Below, in pieces: positions 1 to 7,070 of a DNA stretch of 8,509 nucleotides. The stretch is from an uncultured Lachnospiraceae bacterium. Its GTDB lineage: Bacteria > Bacillota > Clostridia > Lachnospirales > Lachnospiraceae. Location: contig CAMOQY010000053.1 of the NCBI GenBank assembly GCA_946623295.1, forward strand, positions 1-8,509, written 5' to 3'. Positions within the stretch are counted from its first letter, which is position 1, and every line of letters starts with the position of its first letter. The notes under the pieces are model-generated. The model made no database searches. It was not told where the DNA came from and saw only the letters and a list, made by a program, of their open reading frames with translations. The position numbers and the translations under genes are program-made.

Positions 1-639
1 AGCAAAGTCATCGCGCTGACCTTTGATGACGGTCCCTCTACAAATACCCCGTCCTCCACGAGCCGTATTCTCGACGTTCTGGAGAAATATAACGCAAAGG
101 CGACCTTCTTTGTGCAGGGGATCCAGCTCACGTATGCGGAGTTCAAGGACCGCAACTGCGCTATAGTAAAGCGCGAGGCGGAGCTCGGCATGCAGATCGG
201 ATCGCACAGCTTTGATCATCCCGACTTCAATAAAAAGGACGCTGCCGAGATCCAGTCGCAGATAGACAAATCGATCCAGCTCATCAGCGACGCTGCCGGA
301 GGATACGACGTAAAGATCATGCGAACTCCCTACGGCGCGCAGAAGCAGCACGTGCTCGACGCGATAGATATGCCGATCATCCTCTGGAACATCGATACGA
401 TGGACTGGGACACAAAGGACGCCGACAAGACTTACCAGGCTATTATGGACAATGTCAAGGGCGGCTCTATCGTGCTGATGCACGACATCTATCAGGCCAC
501 CGCTGATGCCGTGGAAAAGGTAGTGCCGGCTCTCATCGATAAAGGCTACAAGCTTGTAACGATCGACGAGCTTTTCCGTCTCTACGGTCAGGAGCTCAAG
601 CCCCACACCGTATACGCCAGAGCAAAACGGCCTGAGTAA
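1..639 (+). CDS. Polysaccharide deacetylase (NodB domain), 5'-truncated by window edge
   Basis: This is the C-terminal 212 residues of a NodB-homology (carbohydrate esterase 4) deacetylase. The frame is open from base 1 and ends at TAA (637-639), so the start and any signal peptide or N-terminal domain lie outside the window. Family motifs appear in order: TFDDGPS (catalytic and metal Asp at visible residues 9-10), HSFDHPD (metal-binding His 69 and 73), RTPYG (Arg 108), WNIDTMDW (residues 129-136) and IVLMHD (His 161). All key residues are present, so the enzyme should be active. Such enzymes remove N-acetyl groups from peptidoglycan or other amino-sugar polymers, usually outside the cell. 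The exact substrate (GlcNAc, MurNAc or another glycan) cannot be decided. The gene converges on the minus-strand wall-protein gene and shares its terminator. Confidence 0.93.
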   Translation, partial: SKVIALTFDDGPSTNTPSSTSRILDVLEKYNAKATFFVQGIQLTYAEFKDRNCAIVKREAELGMQIGSHSFDHPDFNKKDAAEIQSQIDKSIQLISDAAGGYDVKIMRTPYGAQKQHVLDAIDMPIILWNIDTMDWDTKDADKTYQAIMDNVKGGSIVLMHDIYQATADAVEKVVPALIDKGYKLVTIDELFRLYGQELKPHTVYARAKRPE

Positions 640-725
640 AGGCGCAGAGCGCCGCCCGTTTCGCCGCGGGGCCTGCCCCCTCTCATGCGGCATATCCAGG
701 CCGGCATCCCGCCGGCAGACAGAAT
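640..725. other. Intergenic spacer with small GC-rich hairpins
   Basis: This short non-coding stretch follows the deacetylase stop. It holds several small GC-rich inverted repeats: GGCGC-AGA-GCGCC at 641-653 and GCCGGC-N5-GCCGGC at 700-716. None is followed by a T-tract, so none looks like a terminator by itself. I see no gene here. Confidence 0.5.
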
Positions 726-771
726 AAAAAACTCCGCAGCGTGTCAGCAGACACAGACTGCGGAGTTTTTT
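726..771. terminator. Bidirectional intrinsic terminator between convergent genes
   Basis: The arms AAAAAACTCCGCAG (726-739) and CTGCGGAGTTTTTT (758-771) form a perfect 14-bp inverted repeat. Inside the 18-nt loop a second stem, GTGTC (741-745) with GACAC (750-754), closes an AGCA tetraloop. The GC-rich core is followed by T6 on both strands, so it can stop transcription of the deacetylase gene (+) and of the SH3b/3D gene (-), whose stop codon is 15 bp away. Confidence 0.93.
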
Positions 772-786
772 AAGTTCTTTAAATCA

Positions 787-2079
787 TTATCTCCTGACCC
801 AGACGTCGCGGTAGTAGAGGCCGTCGCAGTCGTCCGGCGAGACGAACAGATCGATCTGATTGTATCCGACGCCCGTATCCTCGGCCACAAAAGTTCCGAA
901 TCCGGAAACCTTCACCTCGGTACCTATCGGGATCTGCGAGGACTTTACGGCGCAGGTATGCCACTCCTTGGCTTTTGCTCCGCTGTAGGTGGAGCGGCTG
1001 CCGGCAGGGCTGTTGCAGTTAACGCAGTAGAACGTCACGCGGAATTTGCCAAGATACGTCCAGCCCTCGGAATCAGTGCTTCCGACATTTGAAGAGCTGC
1101 CTGAGCCCGAAGAGCTCTTTGAGCTTGAAGAACTTGACGAGCCTGACTTTTTAGCCTGCTCGCGGGCCTTTTTCTTTTCGGCGGCGATCCTTGCGGCTTC
1201 CTTTGCCGCCTCTTCCTCCGCCTGCTTTTTCTCAGCGGCGATCCTGCGCGTCTCGACAAGCAGGTCTATGGCGTCCTGGATCTTTTCCTCGTCTGTCAGC
1301 GATTTCCCGGCAAAGAGGCCCTCGGTCACTGAAATATATTCCGAGTGTATATAGCCGTCGCTTGCCGCTGTCAGCTGGACCTTTACGTAATCATTCTCGT
1401 ATCCCAGGACTACAAAGCCCTCTCCCTTTTCCAGATCGACGGCCTTGTTTGAATCCGACGTTGCCTTTTCATAGGCGGTGCATTCGCACACGGTCATCGC
1501 CACTCTGGGCTTCATGGTCTCATAGAGGGAATCCGCCAGCTCTCCCGTGACTACGTACTTGCTCACGACCCAGCCTGAGACAGAACCCGAGCTGACGTAC
1601 ATCCACTCGCCTTCATCTCCGAAGAAGTTGCGGATGATGACGCCGCTGTTCTGATAGATCTTTCCGACGATCTGGGCGTCTCCGTCAGGCTCTTCGCGCA
1701 CGTTCAGGGAGCGTGAAACGTTCACCACTCCTATGGTGCCTATGAGCGCGTATCTGCCGCGGTATTCGCGCAGCTGCGCCTGGTCCATCATGCTCTCCGC
1801 GGAAAGCTCCTCTCTGAGAGCGGCGACCGTCGTGACCGGAACGAACGGTGCGCGGGCCTCGAGCTCCTCAAGGTTCACCGACGCCGAGAAATTCGCGATC
1901 TTCGCTCCGACCTCGTCCCTGTTGATACCGCTCGCCTCATATGGAGGAACGGTAGGCGTCAGCGCCGCGCCGATACCGGCGGCGTTGATGCCGGAGGCCA
2001 GGGCCGTCGAAGTGTAGTTGGCGGTTACTAATACTGCGGCCATTACGCAGGCCGTGATGCATGTGATTCTCTTAAACAT
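787..2079 (-). CDS. Secreted cell-wall protein with SH3b regions, coiled coil and C-terminal 3D domain
   Basis: This 430-residue exported protein starts with a signal peptide (basic MFKR, hydrophobic core to about residue 24, likely cut after ALA at 29). Residues 110-178 form an SH3b domain (SLNVREEP, GW and SKYV hallmarks), and 192-250 look like a second, diverged SH3b. Residues 263-312 are an Ala/Glu/Lys coiled coil with RIAAEKK repeated 18 residues apart (279 and 297), followed by a Ser-rich linker (312-330). Residues 340-430 form a 3D domain: YCVNC near its start, IPIGTEV, then AEDTG and IDLF with conserved Asp at 401 and 410. 3D domains (YocH, YabE/RpfB families) have a double-psi barrel fold related to MltA lytic transglycosylases and act on or bind peptidoglycan. 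SH3b domains usually bind wall peptides. The ATG at 2079 was chosen because it begins the signal peptide. An in-frame TTG at 2175 would lie inside the promoter. The SD is weak (GGGAAG directly before ATG). The exact catalytic role is not known. Confidence 0.88.
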   Translation of the reverse strand: MFKRITCITACVMAAVLVTANYTSTALASGINAAGIGAALTPTVPPYEASGINRDEVGAKIANFSASVNLEELEARAPFVPVTTVAALREELSAESMMDQAQLREYRGRYALIGTIGVVNVSRSLNVREEPDGDAQIVGKIYQNSGVIIRNFFGDEGEWMYVSSGSVSGWVVSKYVVTGELADSLYETMKPRVAMTVCECTAYEKATSDSNKAVDLEKGEGFVVLGYENDYVKVQLTAASDGYIHSEYISVTEGLFAGKSLTDEEKIQDAIDLLVETRRIAAEKKQAEEEAAKEAARIAAEKKKAREQAKKSGSSSSSSSKSSSGSGSSSNVGSTDSEGWTYLGKFRVTFYCVNCNSPAGSRSTYSGAKAKEWHTCAVKSSQIPIGTEVKVSGFGTFVAEDTGVGYNQIDLFVSPDDCDGLYYRDVWVRR

Positions 2080-2085
2080 CTTCCC
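2080..2085 (-). promoter_or_regulatory. Weak, close-set Shine-Dalgarno-like site of the SH3b/3D gene
   Basis: GGGAAG sits immediately before the ATG at 2079, closer than the usual 5-9 nt. No better SD is visible upstream in the leader. The next in-frame ATG (codon 13) would remove the basic end of the signal peptide, so the 2079 start is kept. Confidence 0.4.
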
Positions 2086-2093
2086 AATTTTGA

Positions 2094-2106
2094 CGAAATT
2101 ATTTCG
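2094..2106 (-). repeat. Short perfect inverted repeat in leader (possible operator)
   Basis: On the minus strand CGAAAT-A-ATTTCG is a 13-bp inverted repeat with 6-bp arms and a 1-bp centre. It lies between the WalR-like box and the start codon of the SH3b/3D gene. The centre is too small for an RNA hairpin loop without opening pairs, so a dimeric DNA-binding protein site is the likelier meaning. No known consensus was recognised. Confidence 0.4.
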
Positions 2107-2110
2107 AACT

Positions 2111-2127
2111 GTTACACAATTGTTACA
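2111..2127 (-). promoter_or_regulatory. WalR (YycF)-type binding site, TGTAAC-N5-TGTAAC
   Basis: The minus strand reads TGTAACAATTGTGTAAC, an exact fit to the WalR/YycF consensus TGTWAH-N5-TGTWAH known from Bacillus and Staphylococcus. It lies in the leader of a 3D-domain wall gene, the same class as yocH, a classical WalR target. The box spans about +13 to +29 from the predicted transcription start, a position that would favour repression. I found no second match to the full pattern elsewhere in the window. The response regulator at 7071-7757 has a WalR-like recognition helix and is the obvious candidate to bind here. Confidence 0.68.
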
Positions 2128-2146
2128 AATTTCCAATGGGAAACGC

Positions 2147-2175
2147 AGTATATCACCTAAAAAAAGATTTGTCAA
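2147..2175 (-). promoter_or_regulatory. Sigma-A-type promoter of the SH3b/3D gene
   Basis: On the minus strand TTGACA (2175-2170) and TATACT (2152-2147) are separated by exactly 17 bp, and TGA just before the -10 gives an extended -10. A run of seven T lies in the spacer. Transcription should start near 2140, giving a leader of about 60 nt that contains the WalR-like box. The -35 is only 12 bp beyond the comEC stop. Confidence 0.9.
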
Positions 2176-2187
2176 GTTTTTGTATTT

Positions 2188-4446
2188 TTACTCCACGTCC
2201 CGAAAGCACCTCACCCTTACCGTTCCGGAGCTGTCTGCGCAGGTCGTGACAGCGCCGCGCCAGGCCGTGCAAAAGACCGCCGAGCCGGCTTCTCCGAGCC
2301 TTTCAAGGGTCTCCGGAGCCGGATGTCCGTACAGATTTCCGCGTCCGGCAGAGATGACCGTCTCCGCCGGAGAGGCGAAATCGAGAAACTCCCTTGTGCT
2401 GCTGAAACGGCTGCCGTGGTGAGCGCATTTAAGATAGTCAACGGATTTCCCGCCGGTTGACCAAAGGTCCGCCTGTTCAGAGAGTTCCGACTCGGCGGCG
2501 GCGCCTATATCTCCGCAAAACAGCGCCGAAAAATCCCCGCAGACCATCTCCAGCACCATTGAGTTTTCGTTCTGATCTCCGGCAAACTGCCCGTGCGCAG
2601 GCGAAAGGACCCTGAACGTCATCTTCCCCGCATACAGCTCATCGCCTTTTTCGAGGCAGATGAGCACTGTACCGGTGCTCTCCGCCGCGGCTCTGACACC
2701 GTCCCAGCACGGATCATCAGCTGTTCCCGCCGGTATGGCTACAGCGCCGACCGATATTTCCGGATCTGCGAGGATACCGCCGAGTCCGTTTACGTGATCG
2801 TTGTCCGCGTGACTGAGGAAAATGACGTCCACCCGGTCCGCGGCGGAATACTTCAGAAACGGAAGGATCACGCTTCCCGCAACGTCGCTCTTGTCGCTGC
2901 TTCCGCAGTCGATGATCACGGTGTTCCCGCTGCCGTCCATGATGACGGTCGAATCCCCCTGTCCCACGTACAGCGCCGTAAGGCTCAGCCCGCCGGGCGC
3001 CCTGAAGAAAACTATGACGGGAATTGCGAAAAGACACAGCAGATACCTGATCTTTGCCTTTCTGTCATCTTTCCGTCCGAGGCGCAGCAGCGAAGGGAGA
3101 GCCGTAACGATCGCGCACAGGACCACTGCGGCCCACCCCGGATCCCCTGTGACGATCATAGTCCCCCTGAGACCGGAGACCGCGGTACATATATCTATGA
3201 GAAAACTGAAAGCATAATGCGCCGCTCCCGCAAAGAAAACACCTGCCGCGGCCCAGATTAGCCCGGCGGCCGCACCGGCGGCTGCCGAGGCCATAATCAC
3301 GGTCATCAGCGGAAGAGCCAGAAGATTAAGCAGCATCCCAAGCAGCGATACCGAATAAAAATTGTGGGCGGTAAAGGCGAGCGAAGATATCCACACGGAA
3401 AAGCTCAGCGCCCCCGCCTCGAGCCCTTTAAGCAGCGGCGGACTGATCTTCTTCCCTTTTCCGGCCTCGCGGATAAGTCCGGAGAGCTGCGGATAGAGGA
3501 GGCCGATCCCGGCAATGGCGGAAAACGACAGCTGGAATGCGCCGTCAGCTATGTACAGGGGCTGCCTGACGAGCATCAATATCCCCGCAAGCGCCATAGC
3601 CGAGAGCAGATCATACGTCCGCCTGAAGAGCGGCGCGATGAGCGATACGGTAAACATTATCAGGGCCCGCCCGGCGGAGGGTCCGGCGTCGAGCACTGCC
3701 ATATAGATCAGGAGAACGACCTCCGCTCCGCCCGCGCAGACGGGATACGGGAGGCGTAGCCTGCGCAGAAAGCGCATTACCGCTCCGCCCAGCAGCGTGA
3801 GATGAAGTCCGCTTACAGAGAGAATATGCGCTATGCCTCCCAGCCTGAACACTTCGTAGGTCGCATCCTCCAGTCCGCTGCGGTCGCCCAGCAGCACCGC
3901 GCGCATCAGCCCCGCCTCGTTTTCATCAGCCGCGACGCTGTCTATGGAATCCGAGAGCCGGCTGCGGATCCGCCAGGCAAGAGCACGAGCGGAAAAGCCT
4001 GCTTTTTTCTCTATCTCGGGCGGCTTTTCGGCCCTGATCCTGAAATCTATTCCCGAGGTGCGGTAGTAGAGCCTGCTGTCAAACTCGCCCGGATTGTCAG
4101 GCAGAGGAAGCTTCTCCAGCCTCCCGCTCACTCTGACCTCGTCACCCGCCTCCGCCTCTCCGGCGCCGGGAACACTGACCAGTATCCCACGGCAAAACAG
4201 GGACTCTCCGTCTGAGACTCCCTCTCTTGTACCGGGAAAGACCCGGCAGGATACCAGCGTTATCATTTCCCCGTAGCCGGTATTCCTGATCTGTAAAACT
4301 GTACCTTCTGCGTATGCCCGGATGCTCCCTTCTCCCACCAACGTATCCAGCCGGCTCTCACGGAAAAGAGGAATACCGAGATTGAAGGCCACTGCCAATC
4401 CAAGGGCTAAGACTCCAAAAGCCCATATCAGCGGCCTGCGAAACAT
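2188..4446 (-). CDS. comEC: ComEC/Rec2-type competence DNA channel with metallo-beta-lactamase domain
   Basis: This 752-residue multi-pass membrane protein has the usual full-length ComEC layout. An N-terminal membrane segment (about 5-25) leads into the soluble OB-like DUF4131 region (about 40-140, with NPGEFDSRLYY near 118). The Competence channel domain (about 180-455) carries the family hallmark LLGDRSGL (185-192) and HILSVSGLHL (207-216). A further membrane segment (468-482) precedes a metallo-beta-lactamase domain (488-745) with SHADNDHVNG (545-554), GDIG (645-648), CAHHGS (674-679) and YGHPAPETL (706-714). ComEC carries one DNA strand across the membrane during transformation; the MBL domain is thought to degrade the other. 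All metal ligands look intact. The gene lies 50 nt downstream of the GerMN lipoprotein gene, with SD AAAGG (4456-4452) 5 nt before ATG, and is the last gene of the proposed operon. Other competence genes are not in the window. Confidence 0.96.
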   Translation of the reverse strand: MFRRPLIWAFGVLALGLAVAFNLGIPLFRESRLDTLVGEGSIRAYAEGTVLQIRNTGYGEMITLVSCRVFPGTREGVSDGESLFCRGILVSVPGAGEAEAGDEVRVSGRLEKLPLPDNPGEFDSRLYYRTSGIDFRIRAEKPPEIEKKAGFSARALAWRIRSRLSDSIDSVAADENEAGLMRAVLLGDRSGLEDATYEVFRLGGIAHILSVSGLHLTLLGGAVMRFLRRLRLPYPVCAGGAEVVLLIYMAVLDAGPSAGRALIMFTVSLIAPLFRRTYDLLSAMALAGILMLVRQPLYIADGAFQLSFSAIAGIGLLYPQLSGLIREAGKGKKISPPLLKGLEAGALSFSVWISSLAFTAHNFYSVSLLGMLLNLLALPLMTVIMASAAAGAAAGLIWAAAGVFFAGAAHYAFSFLIDICTAVSGLRGTMIVTGDPGWAAVVLCAIVTALPSLLRLGRKDDRKAKIRYLLCLFAIPVIVFFRAPGGLSLTALYVGQGDSTVIMDGSGNTVIIDCGSSDKSDVAGSVILPFLKYSAADRVDVIFLSHADNDHVNGLGGILADPEISVGAVAIPAGTADDPCWDGVRAAAESTGTVLICLEKGDELYAGKMTFRVLSPAHGQFAGDQNENSMVLEMVCGDFSALFCGDIGAAAESELSEQADLWSTGGKSVDYLKCAHHGSRFSSTREFLDFASPAETVISAGRGNLYGHPAPETLERLGEAGSAVFCTAWRGAVTTCADSSGTVRVRCFRDVE

Positions 4447-4496
4447 TTATACCTTTCTGCCGGCGGAGATCGCAGCTCCCCTCCCGGCGGAGTCCG
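4447..4496 (-). other. Spacer upstream of comEC with 9-bp direct repeat
   Basis: The 50-nt gap between the lipoprotein stop and comEC holds CCGGCGGAG twice (plus strand 4460-4468 and 4484-4492) and the comEC SD AAAGG. I see no promoter or T-tract terminator, so comEC is probably co-transcribed with the upstream genes. Confidence 0.45.
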
Positions 4497-5477
4497 TCAC
4501 TGCTCCCCGGTCAGCGCGAGCTCGCTTTCCACCAGCATCTCATTGTATGCAAACGGCTGCGTAAAACTGATCTGTCCCATCGGCATACTGATCTCGCTGA
4601 CTCCGTTTACGGTGATCTGGACCGAATTGACCGATTCCAGTTCCATCAGCGTATTTACTATGGAATAGACTGCCACGTCATCGTGCGGGGTGGCAGGTTC
4701 TTTTATAAGCTTGTCATCTATATTTACGTAGCAGACGCCGTCCTTGATATTGATCCCGAGGACTGTCATGCCTGACGGTATCACGGCCGTGAGACGCGTG
4801 CCTTCCGGCAGGACCGCTCCGCTTGCGGCCGGCCCGGATATAAGCTTTTCAAGCACCGCTCTCTCTATCGCCGTAGAGCTTCTGTAGGCGATCGGGACCT
4901 TGACCTTTATCAGCCTGTCGCCCGCCGCGTTTCCGAAATACATGTTTACTTCGCTCTCCCGGTAATCCTCGGGGTCATCTACGGCGTTGTTTACAAAACG
5001 GCTCGTCCTGAGGATGCCCATTACGGTCCCGTTCGAGTCGGTCACGGAGGTCCCGTTGAGGTTTATCTGCAGTCCGCTCACCTTTTCGAGCTGAGCCGCT
5101 GCACGCACCGCTCCCGAATAAAACATAAGAAGCCTGCCTGCGCTCTCCCCCTCCAGACTGCCCTCAAGATCGAGCACGAGAATGTCGCCCGAAAAGCCCA
5201 GGTCCTTTATGGTGACTCCCTGGGGGATTATGGAGACGGCCTGCTCCTCCGAAACGTTCAGCATGCTTTCGAAAAACTCTTTCGCAAGCTCAAGCCGACT
5301 GCTTGACTTGCCCTCGTAGGAGTACGGAATGAGCTTCGACGCCTTTGCCGTAGTGTAATAAAGAGTATATCCGCCTTCGGCGCCGCTCCCCCCGCAGGAG
5401 ACTGCAGCAAAGCACAGGACAGCGAGGAACGCGGCGAGAAGCGCTTTTTTGATGATCGATTTATGATCAGTTCTCAT
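4497..5477 (-). CDS. GerMN-domain lipoprotein downstream of sensor kinase (LpqB-like context)
   Basis: This 326-residue lipoprotein has basic residues at 9-11, a hydrophobic stretch and a lipobox AVSC with the lipidated Cys at 28. Two GerMN domains follow: a diverged one (about 37-155, Tyr-rich start YTLYYTT) and a clear one (175-297) with VNMYFGN, ERAVLEKLISGP, LPEGT, CYVNIDD and a C-terminal strand VQITVNG. GerMN domains occur in the sporulation/germination protein GerM and in actinobacterial LpqB, the lipoprotein encoded just after mtrAB that works with the kinase MtrB. Here the gene also directly follows a regulator-kinase pair, so a role in tuning the kinase at the outer membrane face is inferred. 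The ATG at 5477 was chosen because it starts the signal peptide and has SD GGAGG 6 nt upstream (5488-5484). It overlaps the kinase stop by 11 nt, suggesting translational coupling. A sporulation role is possible but unsupported by neighbours. Confidence 0.88.
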   Translation of the reverse strand: MRTDHKSIIKKALLAAFLAVLCFAAVSCGGSGAEGGYTLYYTTAKASKLIPYSYEGKSSSRLELAKEFFESMLNVSEEQAVSIIPQGVTIKDLGFSGDILVLDLEGSLEGESAGRLLMFYSGAVRAAAQLEKVSGLQINLNGTSVTDSNGTVMGILRTSRFVNNAVDDPEDYRESEVNMYFGNAAGDRLIKVKVPIAYRSSTAIERAVLEKLISGPAASGAVLPEGTRLTAVIPSGMTVLGINIKDGVCYVNIDDKLIKEPATPHDDVAVYSIVNTLMELESVNSVQITVNGVSEISMPMGQISFTQPFAYNEMLVESELALTGEQ

Positions 5478-7056
5478 CTCCTGCCTCCTGTTCCTCGATG
5501 ATCCGGAGGACTTCCTCCTCCAGCTCGGTATCTTCTTTTTCGAGGATCTCTTCGATCTCCTCTTCTGAAAACTCCTCAGGCTTTTCTCTGTATTCAAGCG
5601 GGACCTTGATCGAAAATACGCTGCCCTCTCCCGGAACGCTGCTCACGGTAATGCTGCCGTGGTGCATGTTTATGATCTGTTTGGAGATCGCCAGACCCAG
5701 GCCCGTACCTCCGGCCTCGCGCGATCTGGCTTTGTCTACTCTGTAAAAACGCTCAAAAAGATGCGGCAGGGCGTCCTCCGGTATCCCTATTCCGTCGTCC
5801 TCGATACTGATATAGAAGAAATGATAATCCGCATCCAGCCGTACCTTAACATGGCCGCCCTGACGGTTGTATTTAATGGCGTTTTCAGTCAGATTTGTTA
5901 TAACACGACCCATTTTAGGCTCATCAAATGCCGCTACGACAGGTCTGACGCTTTCAAAGGCCACATCCACCTCTGCCGCGCGCGCCAGGGGGCTGAGCCT
6001 GCGCAGCATCCCCTCAAGCCATGTGTTTACGTCGACCTCGCTGATATTCAGCGGGATATTGCCTTCCTCAAGGCGGACCATCGAGAGCAGATCGTCTATG
6101 ATATTGCTCTCCCGTTCAAGCTCCTTTGAGATGTCCTGCATGAATTCCTGGTACATCTCCACCGGAGCGCCTTCCATGCTGTTGAGCGAATCCGCAAGAA
6201 CGCGGATAGACGTGATGGGCGTCTTAAGCTCATGCGAGACGTTTGAGACGAATTCGCGCCTGGACCGGTCAAGAGCCTGGGCCCGGCCAAGCGTCTTGTT
6301 GACGAGCTCGCTTATCCTGGCCGTTTCGGAGTAGGCGTTTTCTTCTATCCTGTCCGCCGTGCCCTGCTGGGCCTTGTCAAGCTGGGCTACAAGTCTTCTG
6401 TACGGCTTGAATACATAGATCGTCACCAGCAGAGCCACCATGGCGGCAAGGAAAAACACTGCCAGCCACAGCAGATAGCTCTGATTCTGAAGCTGGGAAA
6501 GGCTTGTGATGCGCCGCGACATATCCACCGTGACAAGGATCGATCCCTTGAGCACGGGGTGGTAGACCGGCTCGGCGCTGCCGTCTATCTCGTCCACGGA
6601 AGTATCGATCTCGGTCTCCGTGACGCTGTAGATAGGCATAGCCACCGCAAAAGTCTTGTTTTCGCGGTCAAGCTGGCTCGTCGTCTCTCCGGCAAGAGCA
6701 AGGATAACATACTCGGAAACATTGTAGCGTCCGCGGTCCACGTTATAGGTGTCTTTTATGATACGGCCCGCGCTGTTGGTTATCTGCACGCGGCCATCCC
6801 AGATATCCGCTATCTGGTCTATCACCGCATTCATTTCCGAGCTGCTGTATTTATTGATGTAATCGTCGTTCTGGAGCTGATCCGCCATGATAAGGACCTG
6901 GCTCTGCATCTCTATTGCAGCTGAATCCAGATCCTTTGAGATCGCCGACCCGACAAGCGCCATGCTGACAAATACCGTCGGCACAACGCTGATCAGTATG
7001 ATTATAAGAGAAATGACCAGCCTGAGGCTGATTCTGTGTTTGCGTACTGCTTCCAT
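5467..7056 (-). CDS. Membrane sensor histidine kinase, WalK/MtrB-like, without cytoplasmic PAS
   Basis: This 529-residue kinase has a first membrane segment at about 11-36, an extracytoplasmic sensor region of about 158 residues (37-194, with a PAS/Cache-like VQITNSAGRII at 90 and AVAMPIYS at 137), a second membrane segment (195-216), a HAMP-like linker starting at KPYRRL, then HisKA with SHELKTP (phospho-His 275). The ATPase domain carries the N box NLTENAIKY (388-396), DDGIGIP (420-426), FERFYRVDKARS and GTGLGL (450-455). All catalytic motifs are intact. Unlike WalK of Bacillus it has no PAS between HAMP and HisKA, and it ends in an unusual acidic tail (about 490-529). It should phosphorylate the regulator encoded 14 nt upstream. 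The ATG at 7056 has no good SD (AAGGA lies 18 nt upstream), so coupling to regulator translation is likely. The signal sensed is unknown, but cell-wall state is the family expectation. Confidence 0.93.
   Translation of the reverse strand: MEAVRKHRISLRLVISLIIILISVVPTVFVSMALVGSAISKDLDSAAIEMQSQVLIMADQLQNDDYINKYSSSEMNAVIDQIADIWDGRVQITNSAGRIIKDTYNVDRGRYNVSEYVILALAGETTSQLDRENKTFAVAMPIYSVTETEIDTSVDEIDGSAEPVYHPVLKGSILVTVDMSRRITSLSQLQNQSYLLWLAVFFLAAMVALLVTIYVFKPYRRLVAQLDKAQQGTADRIEENAYSETARISELVNKTLGRAQALDRSRREFVSNVSHELKTPITSIRVLADSLNSMEGAPVEMYQEFMQDISKELERESNIIDDLLSMVRLEEGNIPLNISEVDVNTWLEGMLRRLSPLARAAEVDVAFESVRPVVAAFDEPKMGRVITNLTENAIKYNRQGGHVKVRLDADYHFFYISIEDDGIGIPEDALPHLFERFYRVDKARSREAGGTGLGLAISKQIINMHHGSITVSSVPGEGSVFSIKVPLEYREKPEEFSEEEIEEILEKEDTELEEEVLRIIEEQEAGDEN
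5484..5488 (-). promoter_or_regulatory. Shine-Dalgarno site of the GerMN lipoprotein gene inside the kinase gene
   Basis: GGAGG lies 6 nt before the ATG at 5477 and within the last codons of the kinase. It decides this start over a further in-frame ATG at 5597 that would give an Arg/Lys/Ser-rich non-signal extension. It also constrains codon choice in the acidic kinase tail. Confidence 0.8.
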
Positions 7057-7070
7057 CAGAGATAAAGACG

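Noticed and set aside
641..716. GC-rich hairpins as terminators of the deacetylase gene
   Set aside because: Short stems with no T-tract; the long hairpin at 726-771 serves this role far better.
685..1092. Plus-strand open frame starting in the convergent spacer
   Set aside because: It runs through the terminator hairpin and then antisense to the 3D domain; no homology is recognised.
1080..1260. Low-complexity stretch considered as a tandem DNA repeat
   Set aside because: The protein repeats (Ser run, RIAAEKK) use mixed codons and only short imperfect DNA repeats are seen, so protein-level constraint explains it.
2080..2175. N-terminal extension of the SH3b/3D gene starting at TTG 2175
   Set aside because: The TTG is part of the -35 TTGACA, and the extension covers the promoter, WalR-type box and leader. 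It would also put 32 residues before an otherwise normal signal peptide.
2593..3261. Plus-strand 222-codon open frame opposite comEC
   Set aside because: Lies wholly antisense to the conserved channel and MBL domains of ComEC, with low-complexity charged composition and no recognisable fold.
4460..4492. Paired CCGGCGGAG considered as an attachment site or operator
   Set aside because: Only 9 bp, GC-rich like the surroundings, with no integrase or other mobile signature nearby.
5478..5597. ATG at 5597 as the start of the GerMN gene
   Set aside because: The extra 40 residues are Arg/Lys/Ser-rich, lie out of frame inside the kinase tail, and precede a clear lipoprotein signal. SD GGAGG points to 5477.
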